From NCBI RefSeq assembly GCF_025024155.1, contig NW_026251758.1, positions 186,001 through 250,000 on the forward strand: a DNA stretch of 64,000 nt, in the 5' to 3' direction. Below are positions 51,637 to 64,000 of this stretch, piece by piece. Source of the DNA: Gamsiella multidivaricata. Taxonomy: Eukaryota > Mortierellomycota > Mortierellomycetes > Mortierellales > Mortierellaceae. The notes under the pieces were generated by a model that saw nothing but the letters and a program-made list of their open reading frames with translations, made no database searches and was not told the origin of the DNA. Numbering within the stretch: position 1 is the first letter of the stretch; each line of letters opens with the position of its first letter. Made by a program: the position numbers and the translations under genes.

Positions 51637-54600
51637 GATACTTAACATGAGCGCGTCCGTTGCAACCAGTAGCGGAGAGCAGAAGAACGGATATATTGCA
51701 CTATGGTGTCGCTTCTGTATAGCTGCGGTTCTCTAAGAGTTGACGCCGTTGCTGTACTAAACCTCAGGTCCACAGTCATTTCATGCGGTACTAAAGTATA
51801 ACTTCATCGTTAGATGGATGCGGATGGATGAGAGTAAGACGGCTTTGCCCCATAAGCCTTCAGTGTAGCCCCAATGGTGAGCTGTTTATTGCTTATGTAC
51901 ACTCATACGACCATGCATTTCATCGGTCGGGTTCATTTAATTCTTACCCGTATAAGTTCGCGACGTGACGAGAAACGACGACCAAACGCGGTGGTGGTCG
52001 GTGCGTAGCGTATAGGTTCGCATTCACCTGCTTGTATTCCATTTTGTATCCGCACGTACACACACACGCAAGCATGCAAACGGACTGTATTATTGAAAAG
52101 GGGAAAAAAAAGCATATGTTCACACGCCTTGCCTAGCCCCTCCACAATGCCATTGTTACTTTTTTTTTTTTTTTTGCTGTGCTTCAAGTGGGAGATGAGT
52201 GTTTGTGAATCGCATCGCAAATGAATCAGCATCATCTCATCCGTTTCATTCGTCCCGATCACCGATCCGTAATTTTGTCCGACGATAATATCATGCCCTG
52301 AAGCTATCAGGGTACCTATCTTGGTACGTTAGTGGCACGAAATCGATTTATGTGCACCATTTGCTAAGAGGAGAGTGAGTTATTTTACATAACTCTCCCC
52401 CCCCATTTCCGCATAAACACATGCAGCTCGGGCCGATATTGATTCACTTTTTGCTTGCTGTGTGTACCAGCAATTGTCTTTATTTTTTTTTATGGATGTC
52501 TAACCAAGTTCAACTACTACGTACTCTTTTTTTTTTTGTTTTCTTGCAAAATGCGCGTGGAAGTCAGTGGTGACCCATGCTTCATAAGGCCATGTACCCT
52601 TGAGGTAGTATTTATGTATACCGGGCTCGCACAGCCATGTGCGTATTGTCCAATTGCCATGCAGCTTTGCTTTTCGATGCGGTTTGTGTTTTTCTCTACT
52701 CATTTTATTGATGTGTCCTCGATAAGTGGTACAAAAAAAAAAAAAAGTTGACAGTCGCAGTCAAAACCCCGTGCTGCTGATCCCTGTTCTTCCCAGTTCC
52801 AGAATCGATTCCGCATTCATCGAGATATGATCAGGAGCCCGAATTTCGAGCTTTGGTCGTAGTGATCAAAGCTTTCAAAAACTTTTGCAGTTGATGTATA
52901 GCAGTTTGAATTATCGATGGTATAGTGAATAAACATGGGAGTAAACTATATAACGCCCGTAGATTTCCAGCAGATTTAGAATGAAGGAGAGAAGAAGTGT
53001 GCAGAGCGGGAAAGGGGGGAAGGGATTGGATCCAAGGTCCTATTGCAGGTTTAATGAAGTGCACCGGATCGAGCAGGGTGTGGGGAAGGGACAATAGCGA
53101 GGAAAGGGTCCAGGACGGAATGGTCAGGGCACTGTAGGAGTACAAAGATTGACTGCTGGATCCTTGAGCTGGGTGGTCAGAGCAGCGTGGAGGAGGGAAA
53201 CGATTGCATGTTAGGTTGTCAGAACGAGGATAATATCTTAATAATGGTTGTTACCGCTCATGCATGATTCATCCAACGAGAGATCAGGTTGCTTTGCGTA
53301 TTGTGTGTGTACATGTACGTTCATGGCGTTAAAGTCTCCATAAAAAAACAAGAGGAAGTATTAATAAATCAAGGCAAAAACTGAGCGAGCGACTATCACT
53401 ACGTCCGATATTATTTACCAAGATGGGCGAGAGAGTCTGGGAGGGGGAGGTGGACGAAATATACAAACCAGTAATAGTAGAGATCGGCTATGGCGCCCAA
53501 AAGCAAGCGGAAGGGCGCACGCTCTTGGTCAAATCAGCCTACGAAACCATCGAATATGGTTCATGGTCATGAGTATGAACCTTCAAGTTTTGGTCCGCAT
53601 GTCTAAACCGTAGGATAAATGTGTGGCGCTTTGAGACCCACGCTCCTTCAAGTATGTAAGCGCGGATAGCGGCCCAATAATTGGCCGAACTGGGAAGAAT
53701 GAAGACGCCCATGTCGAATGATGCATCGGCATTTTTTTTTTTTGTACTGTATGAATTTTGGATCGTCTTTATTTTGAATTGTTTTTAGTGCTGTTTTCTT
53801 CCATAGATATTGTCCGTACAACAGCGTCACTGCATCTCATCTGCATGGACTCCTCGACTTGGTAGGGGTGCGAAAAAAAGAAGAGATATCCAGGTTGACA
53901 TCGATCGTGAGGACAAAGTAGATATGCGTTAAGATCTTATGGATAAGCGCGAAAAAATAAAAAAGATAGTGATCAGAATGCGAGTTTTTAGGTATCTAGC
54001 GCGTCTTAAGAAGGCCATCTTGACTTGGGTGTAATGATGTCTTGAGTTATTTGTATGACAAGAATTAAAATAAAAACAATGCAGAGCGACTTTTGTGGCG
54101 AAGGGATGAAAGAGCTCATGCAAGACCGGATAGTTGAGTTCAAGCCTTTGGAAAAAAGAATTAGCTGGGTAATGATAGAGTGGCCTAGGCTTTTATTATG
54201 CTTTCTTGCATCGCTCTTTTACGCTACATCCCTAAACAGAAAGATACACTCGAGCTGTATAGCACAGGATGGGTTGGGGAAGTACACGATCCATCACGAC
54301 AGATTATCAATCTAGCGTCGACTTCTAAAAAGAAGACGCACTCTCGAAAGGCAAGCAGAACTACAAAACTGTACATACGAGTGTATATGAAGCAGGAGAT
54401 GCTTCCCGATTATGGCAAAGGCAAGATGTAATTTATCGCATTGTAATTATTTGCAGTCAAAATATCCGGTACTGCATACAAATGTATGGAACAAGATTAC
54501 TTTAACGTTCATTGCCTTGCCTGCAGTATATAGGAGCAGGATCTCAGACAATCTGGGCAATCCTTATGGTCTTTACGGTTCTTGATAGAAATGTTACCTC

Positions 54601-56143
54601 CGCATACAAATTCCTTGCCACGAATGAAGCATAGCTTGAATAGAGGAAGTCGTCGCTCACCTCGCAACGGCTTCATGAATTTTGGAGACGTAAAAGCCGA
54701 CATCTTTTTTTTCAGTCTACTGGATGATTAAGGTCTCAGAAAAGTGGAAGCATCCGCATATGACAATAGCCCCCAACTTCCATATCTACTAGCACACCGG
54801 TCCACGTTGTTCTTATATATGTGAAACGTTGCGCCCAGTTGCCCTGCTTCTGAATGTTGGGTGTGAGCATTCACAAGCATAATTAAAGAGATCGGCGTCT
54901 GGTCGATAACTTTCTTTTTTTATTTTTTGTACCCTCATCCATATTTTTGCCGACGGATGACTGTTGGAAATGATACCGAACTTTGCGGATCCAGTGCCCT
55001 TCTCATGTCTATTGTTTAAGAAGAGTTTTGAGAGATCCGGTGGTGATCATCTATGGGGTAATCGTTCGTCCAAACTTCCAGACAGCTTAACAAGATCGGT
55101 CGGTGGTCGCCATGTGTGCTTCGTCTTTTTTTTTTTTACAAAACCATGAAAACAAATATGCGAGCAATGTGGACGGATAGTTTCCACCAAACAATTACGA
55201 CAGCGATACCTTTGTGTGCGCTAGAGAGCGCAACGAAAAAAAAAGATGGTTAACGTCGTTTAGTGAACTAGTCGACCTTATGTCAACAATGAACCTGAGA
55301 GACTAAGAGGCTGGACTTTCTTTCTCTCTCTTTTGCGCGCGCGCGTTCTTTTGCGTCGTTTCTGTCGCTCCCCCTGATACAACCTTTCTTTCTGCAAGCT
55401 GCATGAACGCATTCCGGAAACACTCGGGATTTTAGAATAAGAAATTGTGAAGAGTCATCATGAACATGCAAACTTTGTTTGAAAACATACAGATTTTTAT
55501 AATGAGTTCAAATAAAAGAAAGAGTGAATTTAAAGGTGCGCACAACCAAATCCTGCAACTCACGGTGCGAGAGTGCTGCGAGGTCCCTTGTTCTCTAGCG
55601 CGATACAAGATCCGTAATGACATTTTAATAGTAGTATAATAATAATTGATGAGTATGCAATACACAAGGCAAATTGTCGTGGTAAACGAAAGGAGCGGCC
55701 CAGATCATAGCTTAACACAGTGTTTCTATATCCTTCATCTAGTCCAGAAAAACATATGCGGGATGATAATGGACGTCTGACATTAAAGAAGGTACAAACC
55801 CTTTGTTCTCTGTCGACCCTAAGACAGAGGGCCTGTTAGCCATGCAGCCAGCAATAGCGCAGCTCTCTCTTCTAGATCTGGACTTCGCGTACTGCTCTCG
55901 GCTGTTGAAAAAGAGGCGACTGTTTAATACTGCTCTCGTACATTCATCTGGGCAATGCGAATGAAGAACCCTTCTGACATCCGATATCCCATATCCTTTG
56001 CTTGTATACACGATCAGTTTGCCCTCGTGTAGGCTAGCTGAAGTGTGCAATGCAAGGACTTGACTAAAGGAAAGATGGGTTGAGGTGAAGGTCCAAGAGC
56101 AGATCCTTCTACTTTATCAATCTTGTCATCACGGTTCCGGTTG

Positions 56144-56172
56144 TTTTTTTTTTTTTTTTTTTTTTTTTTTTT
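56144..56172. repeat. 29-nt poly-T tract
   Basis: Uninterrupted T run within the gene-poor block, flanked by non-repetitive sequence. Confidence 0.85.
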
Positions 56173-59100
56173 GGTTTACCCAATGAAGAAGGTGCCCACG
56201 ATTTGAACCTGACTCCCCCTCAACTTTAATTGGTTGGCGTGGTTGATCATGAACCGCAGACGCCGCCCACCTTTCTATGGCTGATTGGTGCCATCCAGGT
56301 ATTAAGATGAATGACAGTAATTCTAAGTGGATGGTAAGTGGTGCGTTCGTGGGCGTGAAAGCATACAGATATTATCGCCGAAAATGACTGCACTACACTG
56401 CTTTTTCGGTCGTGGACTACTGATGCAATTAAAAAATGCTACTCTGCTTCTCCATCTTTGTTGATAATCTTTTGGAAGCCTAGACCTTTAAATAATTCGA
56501 TGAAGGGACACGTTTTTTTCTGCGTGGACGTGAATGTGGATGCGGATATGGATATGGATGAGAATAGTGTTACTGATCAAGCCCACAGCAGCGGAATAAA
56601 CTCGACCTTGAAACTGGCATTGCAAGGGATTGTCAATGAATCCAGCGCAGTAGGTCTAGTCGCGCTTTTTCTCACACTCCACCAACTAGTGAGGCCACTG
56701 ACCAATCGCGTACAAGGGAGGACTCTTGGTTCAATTGTTGATCTGCAATTCATTTCATGTATTTTAATATTCAATTTCTTGCCAACTTCGCCACAGCAGC
56801 TCTCTCCTTTATTCCTTTATAGTTCAACTAATTGCAGCCACAACATCTCCATATGGCAGGCCCACACGCACTTTCTTTCTTTTTTTATTTTTATTTACTT
56901 TATACAGTATTTGACTAACAACTCGTCATTCTCACACTTTCAATGCCGAGGCGGAAGACTTATTATATGACTTTCAAAACTTCCTTTTGGCAGCCCATTT
57001 GAAACCAATGGCCTGTCACCCGGCCAGGACGTCATCGCCCATTTCGACTTTGGCCCATTTGAAAGAGTACCGAGGATCTGTCTTGCGATCGTGCGGTACT
57101 CCAGCAGGAATATGGTGGATCGGGCCATCGGCATAAACACGATCAAGAGGTGTTAAATTGCGGAGCACCTATTAAGCAATAAGCGCTCGAGGATTTCTTT
57201 CTTCCTTTCTTTTTGTTTTACTGAGCGTTGACCAATCCTGGTTTAGCGACAACAGAGCTGCATGCAGTCTTTATGTGCGTGTGCGTTTTAGTTACGTTCA
57301 TGGAACGGAGTAAAAGGACGGGAGGAAAAGGAGACTCGACAGAAAAGGAAAGGAACAAGCACACAAGTCCCCACCTCGCCCTTGAACGCTCGGAGTTTTA
57401 CTCTATACGTGCCGTTGTTCTCTTCCTTGACCTTAAATTCATCCAATGAACAAGGCGTTTATTTATTCAATCCGTAGCTTTCCTCTTGTTTTGTTTCTGA
57501 TTGCGCGGGTTGTTTTCCCTTTTTTTTTCTTTCTCTCAAGAGTCTGGTCCAGTCTGATCTTCTCTCTCCAAAAGCCCATACGGCCATTCAGATGGTCGTT
57601 TATTTCAGGCCATACAGTGAGATGGACAATCAGTCGTCCAAAGCCCGTGGACGGTAAGACCAAGCACAATCGTGCCACGAAATACGCATTTTCTTAAAGA
57701 AAGAGAAAGCAGCAAACGAGACAAAGCAAAGGAGGACAGGATCATGAACGTTTCTAATAAAGACTGTCACAACTTTATAGAATGGAGAAATTCGGACCAG
57801 ACCTTACTGAATCTGGAATGCCGCCGTGAAGCAACAATAGAAATGTATATATATTTATACATATCAGATTTCAATTAAAGTCCTTTGAAGGGCAGGTATC
57901 TTCTGTACAAAATAATGGTCGTTGTCACTCTATGGAGTCATGAATCTCGCATATCTCTCTGGAGGTACACTAACAAGAGGAGCAAACAAATAAACAAGCA
58001 CGGTAGAGCGTAAGCAACCGTGTCGCAGTTCATACCACTCATCGGGTTCAACAACAGACAAAATGTAGGTCAACCCTGTCGATCTTGGGCAACATTGTTT
58101 CCTCACCCCTTATTCCCTATTAAAAAAAAAAAAGGCCATTGGATCGATGGAGCGCAAGGTATCCATTTTGGGTAGATACTTGCAAGTTCATGAGTCCATC
58201 GGATGAATCTTGGGTCCCCACAACCCAGGCCTGTTATGCTTGGCTGGCGATCCAACTGGGGTCGGGTCGGTGTTTTGTATAGTTGTCATTAGATTTGTGC
58301 AAGGATGTTGAGTGCCAAACAATCTGAGCGCTGTTACAGCCCCACGTCGTCCAAGAACACGGTAACGCTCTGAAGCGAGAGGGGAGGGGTTGTATTTATG
58401 GTGCAGAATTAGGCGATTGTGATCGATCAAAGATGAAAGAAAAGAATAAATGTATGTAATGGGGATGGAATCGGTGTTGTACCATAAACAGGGCGTGGAA
58501 GAATTATGACTTAACGGTCAGCGAGCAATAGCGACATCGGCATCAACAAACCAGAGCTGTTCAGGCGTTTACAAAAAAAGATGCTTTGCCTGGCGGAATC
58601 AATCGAGTCCTTTTGGAGAACAGTGTTTTTGTCTGATGGTCAGTCATAAACTTTAACTGGTCGTCGTCTCAGATGCAGATGCCAGGGCCAGGGTCAGGGT
58701 ACATATGAAAAAAGCACAGTGGGTGAGAGTGAGGAAAGGAAGAGCTCCAGGAATTGGTTCCTTTATAGATAAAGCGGTTGGATTTTGGTGTGCTTGTCAT
58801 TGGTGCTGTTTAGCTATCTAGTCGCACACAATAGTCCATTTACATGTAGCAACAGAACGTGGTCGATGCTTCTTTTCATACTTTGTTGTTTGTGCAGGAA
58901 TGATTCTTGATGGTCGCTGGGATTGTTTGTTTTCTAAATCTGTTACTACCACCACTACTACTCTACTACTACTGCTGCTGCTGCCGCTATCGGTGCTGAT
59001 GATGCTGTTAATATATTACGCCGCTTTGTTTGCAGACACCAGACATTCTCTCTCGCTCATTCTCTCCCATCATATTTTTGCTGGAGAGGCTTTATTTCGT

Positions 59101-59248
59101 CCCATCGCTCAAATAACTATAGCACGCGGTCGATTGTTTGTGTTTGTGCGTGTGCGTATGATGCGCAAATACATCTTCATAATATGGCGCCGGACAGTCT
59201 GGCACCCGCGGGGAAAACGGAGCAGAGCGCAGACGCAGGTTTCTCTCT

Positions 59249-59250
<2 letters not shown>

Positions 59251-59278
<28 letters not shown>
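59251..59278. repeat. 28-nt poly-T tract
   Basis: T run followed by an AT-rich stretch about 2.9 kb upstream of the gene at 62170. Confidence 0.85.
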
Positions 59279-59279
<1 letters not shown>

Positions 59280-62169
59280 TTTATTTTGTTTATTTTATTT
59301 TTTGAACTACGTTAAAATGAAAGAACTTTAAGCATAAAGCTGTTCTGACCGAGGGAAAGAGAGAGGGTGAGTGTGAGTGGTGGGTGAGTGAGCGCAGACA
59401 GGCAAACAGGCAGACAGCTGGAGAAGAGCAAGCTCTGTCTGGCTTCGGACTGTTGGTGGATCTCGCTCTGGATCCCACTGGCTTTCTTCCTTTTTCTTTC
59501 TCCCCTCCAACTCGTTCATCCTTCGTCACCTTCGCCTCTATTCAACAAGGTATTCATTCATTAGCACTCTTTCAATTGAATGTTCAATAACAGGAAGACT
59601 ACTCACCCAGATTTATCTGTCGCGGTTACATAGGACTCTTCTCTTTGTAGGTCATTCAAATATAAAGGGCAGGGTGGTTGACCACCCCTCTCCCCACCGA
59701 CCTCGGACTCGTTCTCTCCCTCTCTCTTCCTCTCTCTCGCTCTCGCCTTCACCCTCTGTTTTATATATCACTTTGGTTGCTTGTCATTGTATGAAGGTCT
59801 CTTCCTTCCACCACTCTGCAACCAACACAGCCATTTGTCCCTCACTCTCCCCCACTTCCCCCCTCCTCCTCCCTCTTCTTTTTCGTCTCCACCCATTCAC
59901 CTCCTCACCCACTTTCCTTCCTTTCGATCCATCGAACACTCTACGTTACTCCCTCTGCAGCATTTTATCCAGCATCATCGGCCGCTCTCGCCGTTCACAT
60001 CCACACGTAGGTCCCTTCCCTCCCTCCCCTTCCACTCACTCAATGAATTCGCATCTCTCTCTCTTTCTCTCCCCCCCCTCTCTCTCCCCCCTGGATCGAC
60101 AAACATGACAAACATAAAAAAATTCGTCTACAACCTTACAGCCACTTTACATATGACATTACGATCGACCATGATCGTCAACCTGAGGAGTATACTATCC
60201 CCTCTCCCCTTCCCCCCTCATACACACATACACTTCACATATGTATGAGAACAATACGTGTACACACATCCAACAAGGCGTCCATATAAAGCATACAGCC
60301 ACCGCCACCACCACGCACAAACGCACAGATAGCGTCTGGACTGTGGTATTTCCATGGTACTCCTTTGACTGCATGACCAGCGCGCGTGTGGTATCAATAG
60401 CAACGTTGCCTTTTACCATTCAGAAAATGCGTTTTTGTTTAAATGCTTGCATGCAATGCCACTGGGATATATCAAAACCAGATCACTGGGAATGAACACA
60501 CAGAGACAGAGCTGAAGGACAAAGGACGAAAAGAGTCGATAGAGCCAGGAGCAGGCAAAGACGACACGCTTCTCGTGGATGGAGACAGACACTCGACAGC
60601 AGCGGATCCCCCGACGGACCCACAAGGGTGGAGGTCCACTGGATGGACCAAGAAAAGACTAGAAACAGACCACAGGACAACTCTGGTTGGCTGGCTCGGC
60701 AGCTCCGTCCGCACTTCTCGACGTATACACTTCTCATATTCTCCTATTCTAAGACCCCCGTTCTTGAACCCAATTCCCTCTTTTCTTCCTCCATTCCTCG
60801 TCTCATTCTCATTGTCTCCTTTCATTCTCATCGCAATCTCACATACACTCATACGCCGCAGTCCCCGCCATCTCCCACTTCTCCTCCCGCTGCCACGCCT
60901 TACGATCCGTTGATTACATCGCTGGAAACTAACGCCTTTTTCATATCATTTTTATATGTACGTTCTGCGGACACAGTTGTTCGTTTACGCCACCATCTGT
61001 CATTCGTTGTAATATTTCCACAGGAAACATACAAAAAAAGGTACTGCCCGTTACCACATCTGGCACTTTTACATGAGACTCTTCGGTTGCACTGTTAATA
61101 TTAATGTCCCGATCTAGACTACAGATCGTCCCGTTCCCCCCGCTTCCCCAGTAATATTTGTTCATTTCGACGTTCTGCGCGAAAACCCCTTTTGCCTTTG
61201 TGCAACCCATTAAGTGTCGTGCATATCGTTAGTTTTTTTTTCTTCTCTTTCTTATAATTCATTCTCTGTCCGACCACACCACATCTCATCTCGATCGCGA
61301 CTCCAGAGGTGCCTTTGTGGACGTGTCTTGTCCTTGCTTTGTCTTACAAGCGATATTGAACCGTCGGTTTATCATATTTTGCGTCCTGGTTCCAATTGAG
61401 CTGTAAAAGGCACGCTCTAATGCAAACAAAGAAACAACAAAGTCAATGCTGAATAGAGCCTTGATTCTGGACCAATTTTTTATTTATTTTTTTCTCGTCT
61501 CCATCGGCCATTGTCCTGTGCGAGAGGGCATTCATCCCGATCTGACAAAGAAGACTCGATCTTTGCACCCCATTCTGAAATGTCCTCCCTTATTCTGTTT
61601 CTCAAAAAAAAAAAAAAGGCTGTGCGTGCGAGTGTTTGTTTGCGAGGAGTAGAAAGCAAGGGGAGGGGAAGAGACGGTCGAGAATCTGAAAGACCAGTCC
61701 TTTTTTCTTGTGGGCGTCCTTTCGAGAATGAAGGTAGCTAAACACAGCGACTTTATTACTCATGCCTATTCATTCTTTGTAACCTGACTCGTAAGCACAA
61801 ATAAGGAACAAAAGTGAAAAAGGCGAATCAATCGTCGTTCTTATCTTGCCTATCTTACTTATTCTTGGACCAACTCATTGAATCGAGCCAGTACAGTCCG
61901 CACGACATCATTGCCCCACCCACCCTGTCCTTCGCCCAGAACATTGCCGATCCTGCGACAAATCTCACAGCTGGCAACCATCGCCCCTCTTTCTTCCTTC
62001 TTCCCCCCTTTGCACCCTTCACTCATCCTCACTCCTCTTCTTCCTCTTTACTCTCTCTACTCCTTCCTTCGCTCTATCAATAATCTATCTCAACGTCTTC
62101 GTTATACCCCTCCTTTTTACCTCCATTTTTTTCCATTTACCATTTTCTATTTTCAATACCTCATAATAA

Positions 62170-64000
62170 ATGCCTTCTAATACGATTGTTGCCACCAAAC
62201 ATATACCATCTCCAGATCAAGACGATATGGCACATTCGGTCCGTACACATTCACCATCCCCGGTCATGACCACGAATAACAAGCCTCTGTCGCCCGCCGG
62301 CGTCTCGCCTACCCCTTCCAATTCGTCAAATACTGTCGCACCCTCCGGCAAGGATCTCGATCGGCCTGAAGATAATCTGAATCACCGACGTGTTCATTCA
62401 AATAGTGACCATCAACAGCAACCACCGTCGCCTCCATATCCTCGACGCTCGCCCGGATCTGGGCATAGTGCACATAACTCGTATAGTGAGCCGAATCTGC
62501 GTTTAGATGAGCAACGCCCTCCGTACTACGCCCCAACACCTGGACAGGAACAAGCACCATGGCCACAGCAGCGCGGCAGAGATGCTCGGGATACTCGAGA
62601 TGACATTGACGTCCGGGATAACAAAGACGTCAGGGACGGGGACTACATGGGCCCCCGCGAGCGATATCCGGCCTTAAGGTACGTCCTGAAATGTATATAC
62701 AAAGACGTGTGTATGATTAGGCAATTGGTTGTGCAGTAGCGGAACGCTTTTTGACGTCCCTGCGGCCATTGGTGTAATTGTCCGGCCCCTCTCTTTTGTC
62801 GGTCCGATGTTTCTGTTTCTCGTTCCCTCTCAAACTATCCATCTATCCACAACACACCACAACCCTACTTGTGTCCATAGCACATGTCATATGCCATCTT
62901 CGCCCTATGCGTTCATACGTGGGACATGCATATCTATAACCTGTTTGTCGGCGCACGATAGCGTCCTCAATCCGTCCTTGGTATTGTGCATGCATTGACA
63001 TGTCCTCTTCTCTTCATGTTTGTGAACAACAACATGCTTAGTCCATACAATCACCACGACCCCTCATACTACAACGGAGGCTCTTCCATCTGGCCACGAC
63101 CGCAGTCTCCTCCCCCCAGCCAGGGCGCCTACAAACACCTGTCCTTCACTCGCCACGGAGCGGGCCTGCGAGCCAGGTCACCCCCACCCCCACAACAGCC
63201 CTACTCCTCTCGTCCACCACACTCGGACCCTTCTCCTCAGAGATCATATCCTATGCCCCCACATCAGGCTATGCCACCCTCGCCATTGGAACCCACGCCA
63301 CGATCCCATCGCTCGCCCGAATCTTATCAGGCCAAGCGCCACCGCCTCGAATCGGACTCGGATGGATACTCGGACCAAGAGGGCAGACACCGTCAGGCTC
63401 AGGGTCATGACCTCAAGTCACCTCGGGATAGAGATCATAACCGGGAACTTTACCATCCCAGCTCATATCATGGATACGGTGATTCCTCCAGAGATTACCA
63501 TACAATGTCTGCATATCCAGGATCCACCAACCTCGAGGGTCTTCCAGCATTGGCACCACGACCCCCTCGGTATGTCATGGAGGATGACCTAGGGCCGGGT
63601 AGTGACTATCATGGGGGACCCTACCATCATCATCAAAGCCAGCACCATATGCAGCAACATTCATCACAGAACCAGACGAAGAAGGAAAATGCAGAGCCAT
63701 TCAAGATCCAATCCGCCCGCGGCACTCCCAAGGGACCGCTTCCGATCGATGTGCAGATCAGTCTGCTGAGTAGCGTCCTCAAGCATGATCCTTTCAATTG
63801 CGCTATCCGCAAGACTACGCAGGCATGGGAGTTGATCTCGAGAGAACAAGGTATCAGAGCGAGGACGTGCTCCCGACGTTTCGATAACATCATCCAGGCA
63901 AGCATTGCGGGACGTGATCGACCTGTCGGAACCGAGGAGCAGCAGGCGACCAAGAAGAAGTTGCTGGAACAGCTTTTCGAAATGATGAACCAACCCCAGG
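62170..64000 (+). CDS. Large disordered, probably nuclear protein of unknown family (partial, C-terminus outside window)
   Basis: Exons 62170-62678 and 63042-64000 (open to the edge); 489 codons seen. Intron 62679-63041 has a GTACGT donor and CTTAG acceptor with matching phase. Residues 1-~395 are Pro/Ser/His/Arg-rich without fold. From ~402 the composition changes to an ordered helical segment (PLPIDVQISLLSSVLKHD, then AWELISREQG and RRFDNIIQ) that continues past the window edge. Its helix-turn-helix-like spacing of Trp/Ile/Leu resembles SANT/trihelix-type DNA-binding regions in a general way, but I do not recognise a named family. The ATG at 62170 is the first Met of the open frame after a CT-rich leader. 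The very long upstream interval suits a developmental regulator; this is inference. Confidence 0.8.

Larger units (their letters stand above)
51282..62169. other. ~10.9 kb gene-poor block
   Basis: No recognisable gene. GC looks lower than in the gene block, with long T/A runs (near 52159, 56144-56172, 59251-59278), a short alternating GC stretch near 55337 and CT-rich stretches at 59700-60090. Several short frames chain together by splice phase (52831-53747 minus, 54055-54431 plus, 56994-57829 plus) and are described as findings, not called genes. No tRNA, rRNA or transposon terminal repeats were identified. The right end must contain the promoter of the gene at 62170. Confidence 0.5.

Noticed and set aside
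51510..51780. Minus-strand exon-like frame covering the inverted repeat
   Set aside because: The apparent coding character depends on reading both hairpin arms; there is no splice partner on either side.
55739..56050. 103-codon minus-strand frame and an overlapping plus-strand frame
   Set aside because: Both strands are open with equally protein-like composition, there are no convincing splice sites, and no family is recognised.
56200..56209. Minus-strand GGTTCAAATC resembling a tRNA B-box
   Set aside because: No A-box at the expected distance, and the flanking T-stem and acceptor-stem bases do not pair well. It might be a chance match or a very decayed tRNA.
56458..56970. 170-codon plus-strand open frame
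   Set aside because: Lies in AT-rich DNA with poor codon bias and a Phe/Tyr/Ile-rich tail. A frame of this length is expected by chance in 64 kb.

Overview
The window is nuclear DNA of a filamentous fungus. Every recognisable gene is eukaryotic. Coding regions are cut by many short introns (mostly 55-270 nt, GT-AG, with one GC-AG). Introns and spacers carry long A/T/G homopolymers and microsatellites. The gene set fits an early-diverging fungus: a Ral-type GTPase, an animal-like three-repeat MYB, CSC1, MPC2, tandem CE4 chitin/polysaccharide deacetylases and ATG10. My best guess is Mucoromycota, probably a Mortierella relative; this is inference from gene content and intron style, not a database match. 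No rRNA, tRNA, CRISPR, transposase or prokaryotic operon was found.

Layout. 1-24 kb is read almost entirely from the minus strand: a DHA2-like MFS transporter cut by the left edge, a 3R-MYB transcription factor with a ~2 kb intron, Mediator subunit MED16 (12 exons), a MATH-domain protein, and a signal-peptide-peptidase-like intramembrane protease. 24-51 kb is a compact housekeeping block on both strands: methylthioribulose-1-phosphate dehydratase (MDE1/mtnB), alanine aminotransferase, ATG10, a CSC1/OSCA-type calcium channel, mitochondrial pyruvate carrier MPC2, a MINDY deubiquitinase, a TPR/F-box/LRR protein (DIA2/Pof3 type), triosephosphate isomerase, a peroxisomal-type SDR, two tandem secreted polysaccharide deacetylases, and a Ral-like GTPase. 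51.3-62.2 kb is an unusual ~11 kb block without a recognisable gene. The window ends in a disordered, probably regulatory protein of unknown family, cut by the right edge.

Functional links. TPI, ALT and MPC2 all sit at the pyruvate node (glycolysis, pyruvate/alanine exchange, pyruvate import). MDE1 recycles methylthioadenosine. ATG10, MINDY and DIA2 are all ubiquitin or ubiquitin-like pathway proteins. There is no evidence that these form a co-regulated cluster. Three divergent pairs share promoters: SPP/MDE1, ATG10/CSC1 and DIA2/TPI.

All gene models were assembled by hand from splice signals and reading-frame phase. In each complete model the exon lengths sum to an exact multiple of three. 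Exon coordinates are in each entry. Nothing in the window looks like a wholly new system. The items most worth a second look are the Ral gene, the MYB R1-splitting intron, the substituted SPP active site, the catalytic-His GC-AG intron of the MINDY gene, the CE4 intron difference, and the exon-like chains inside the 11 kb gene-poor block.
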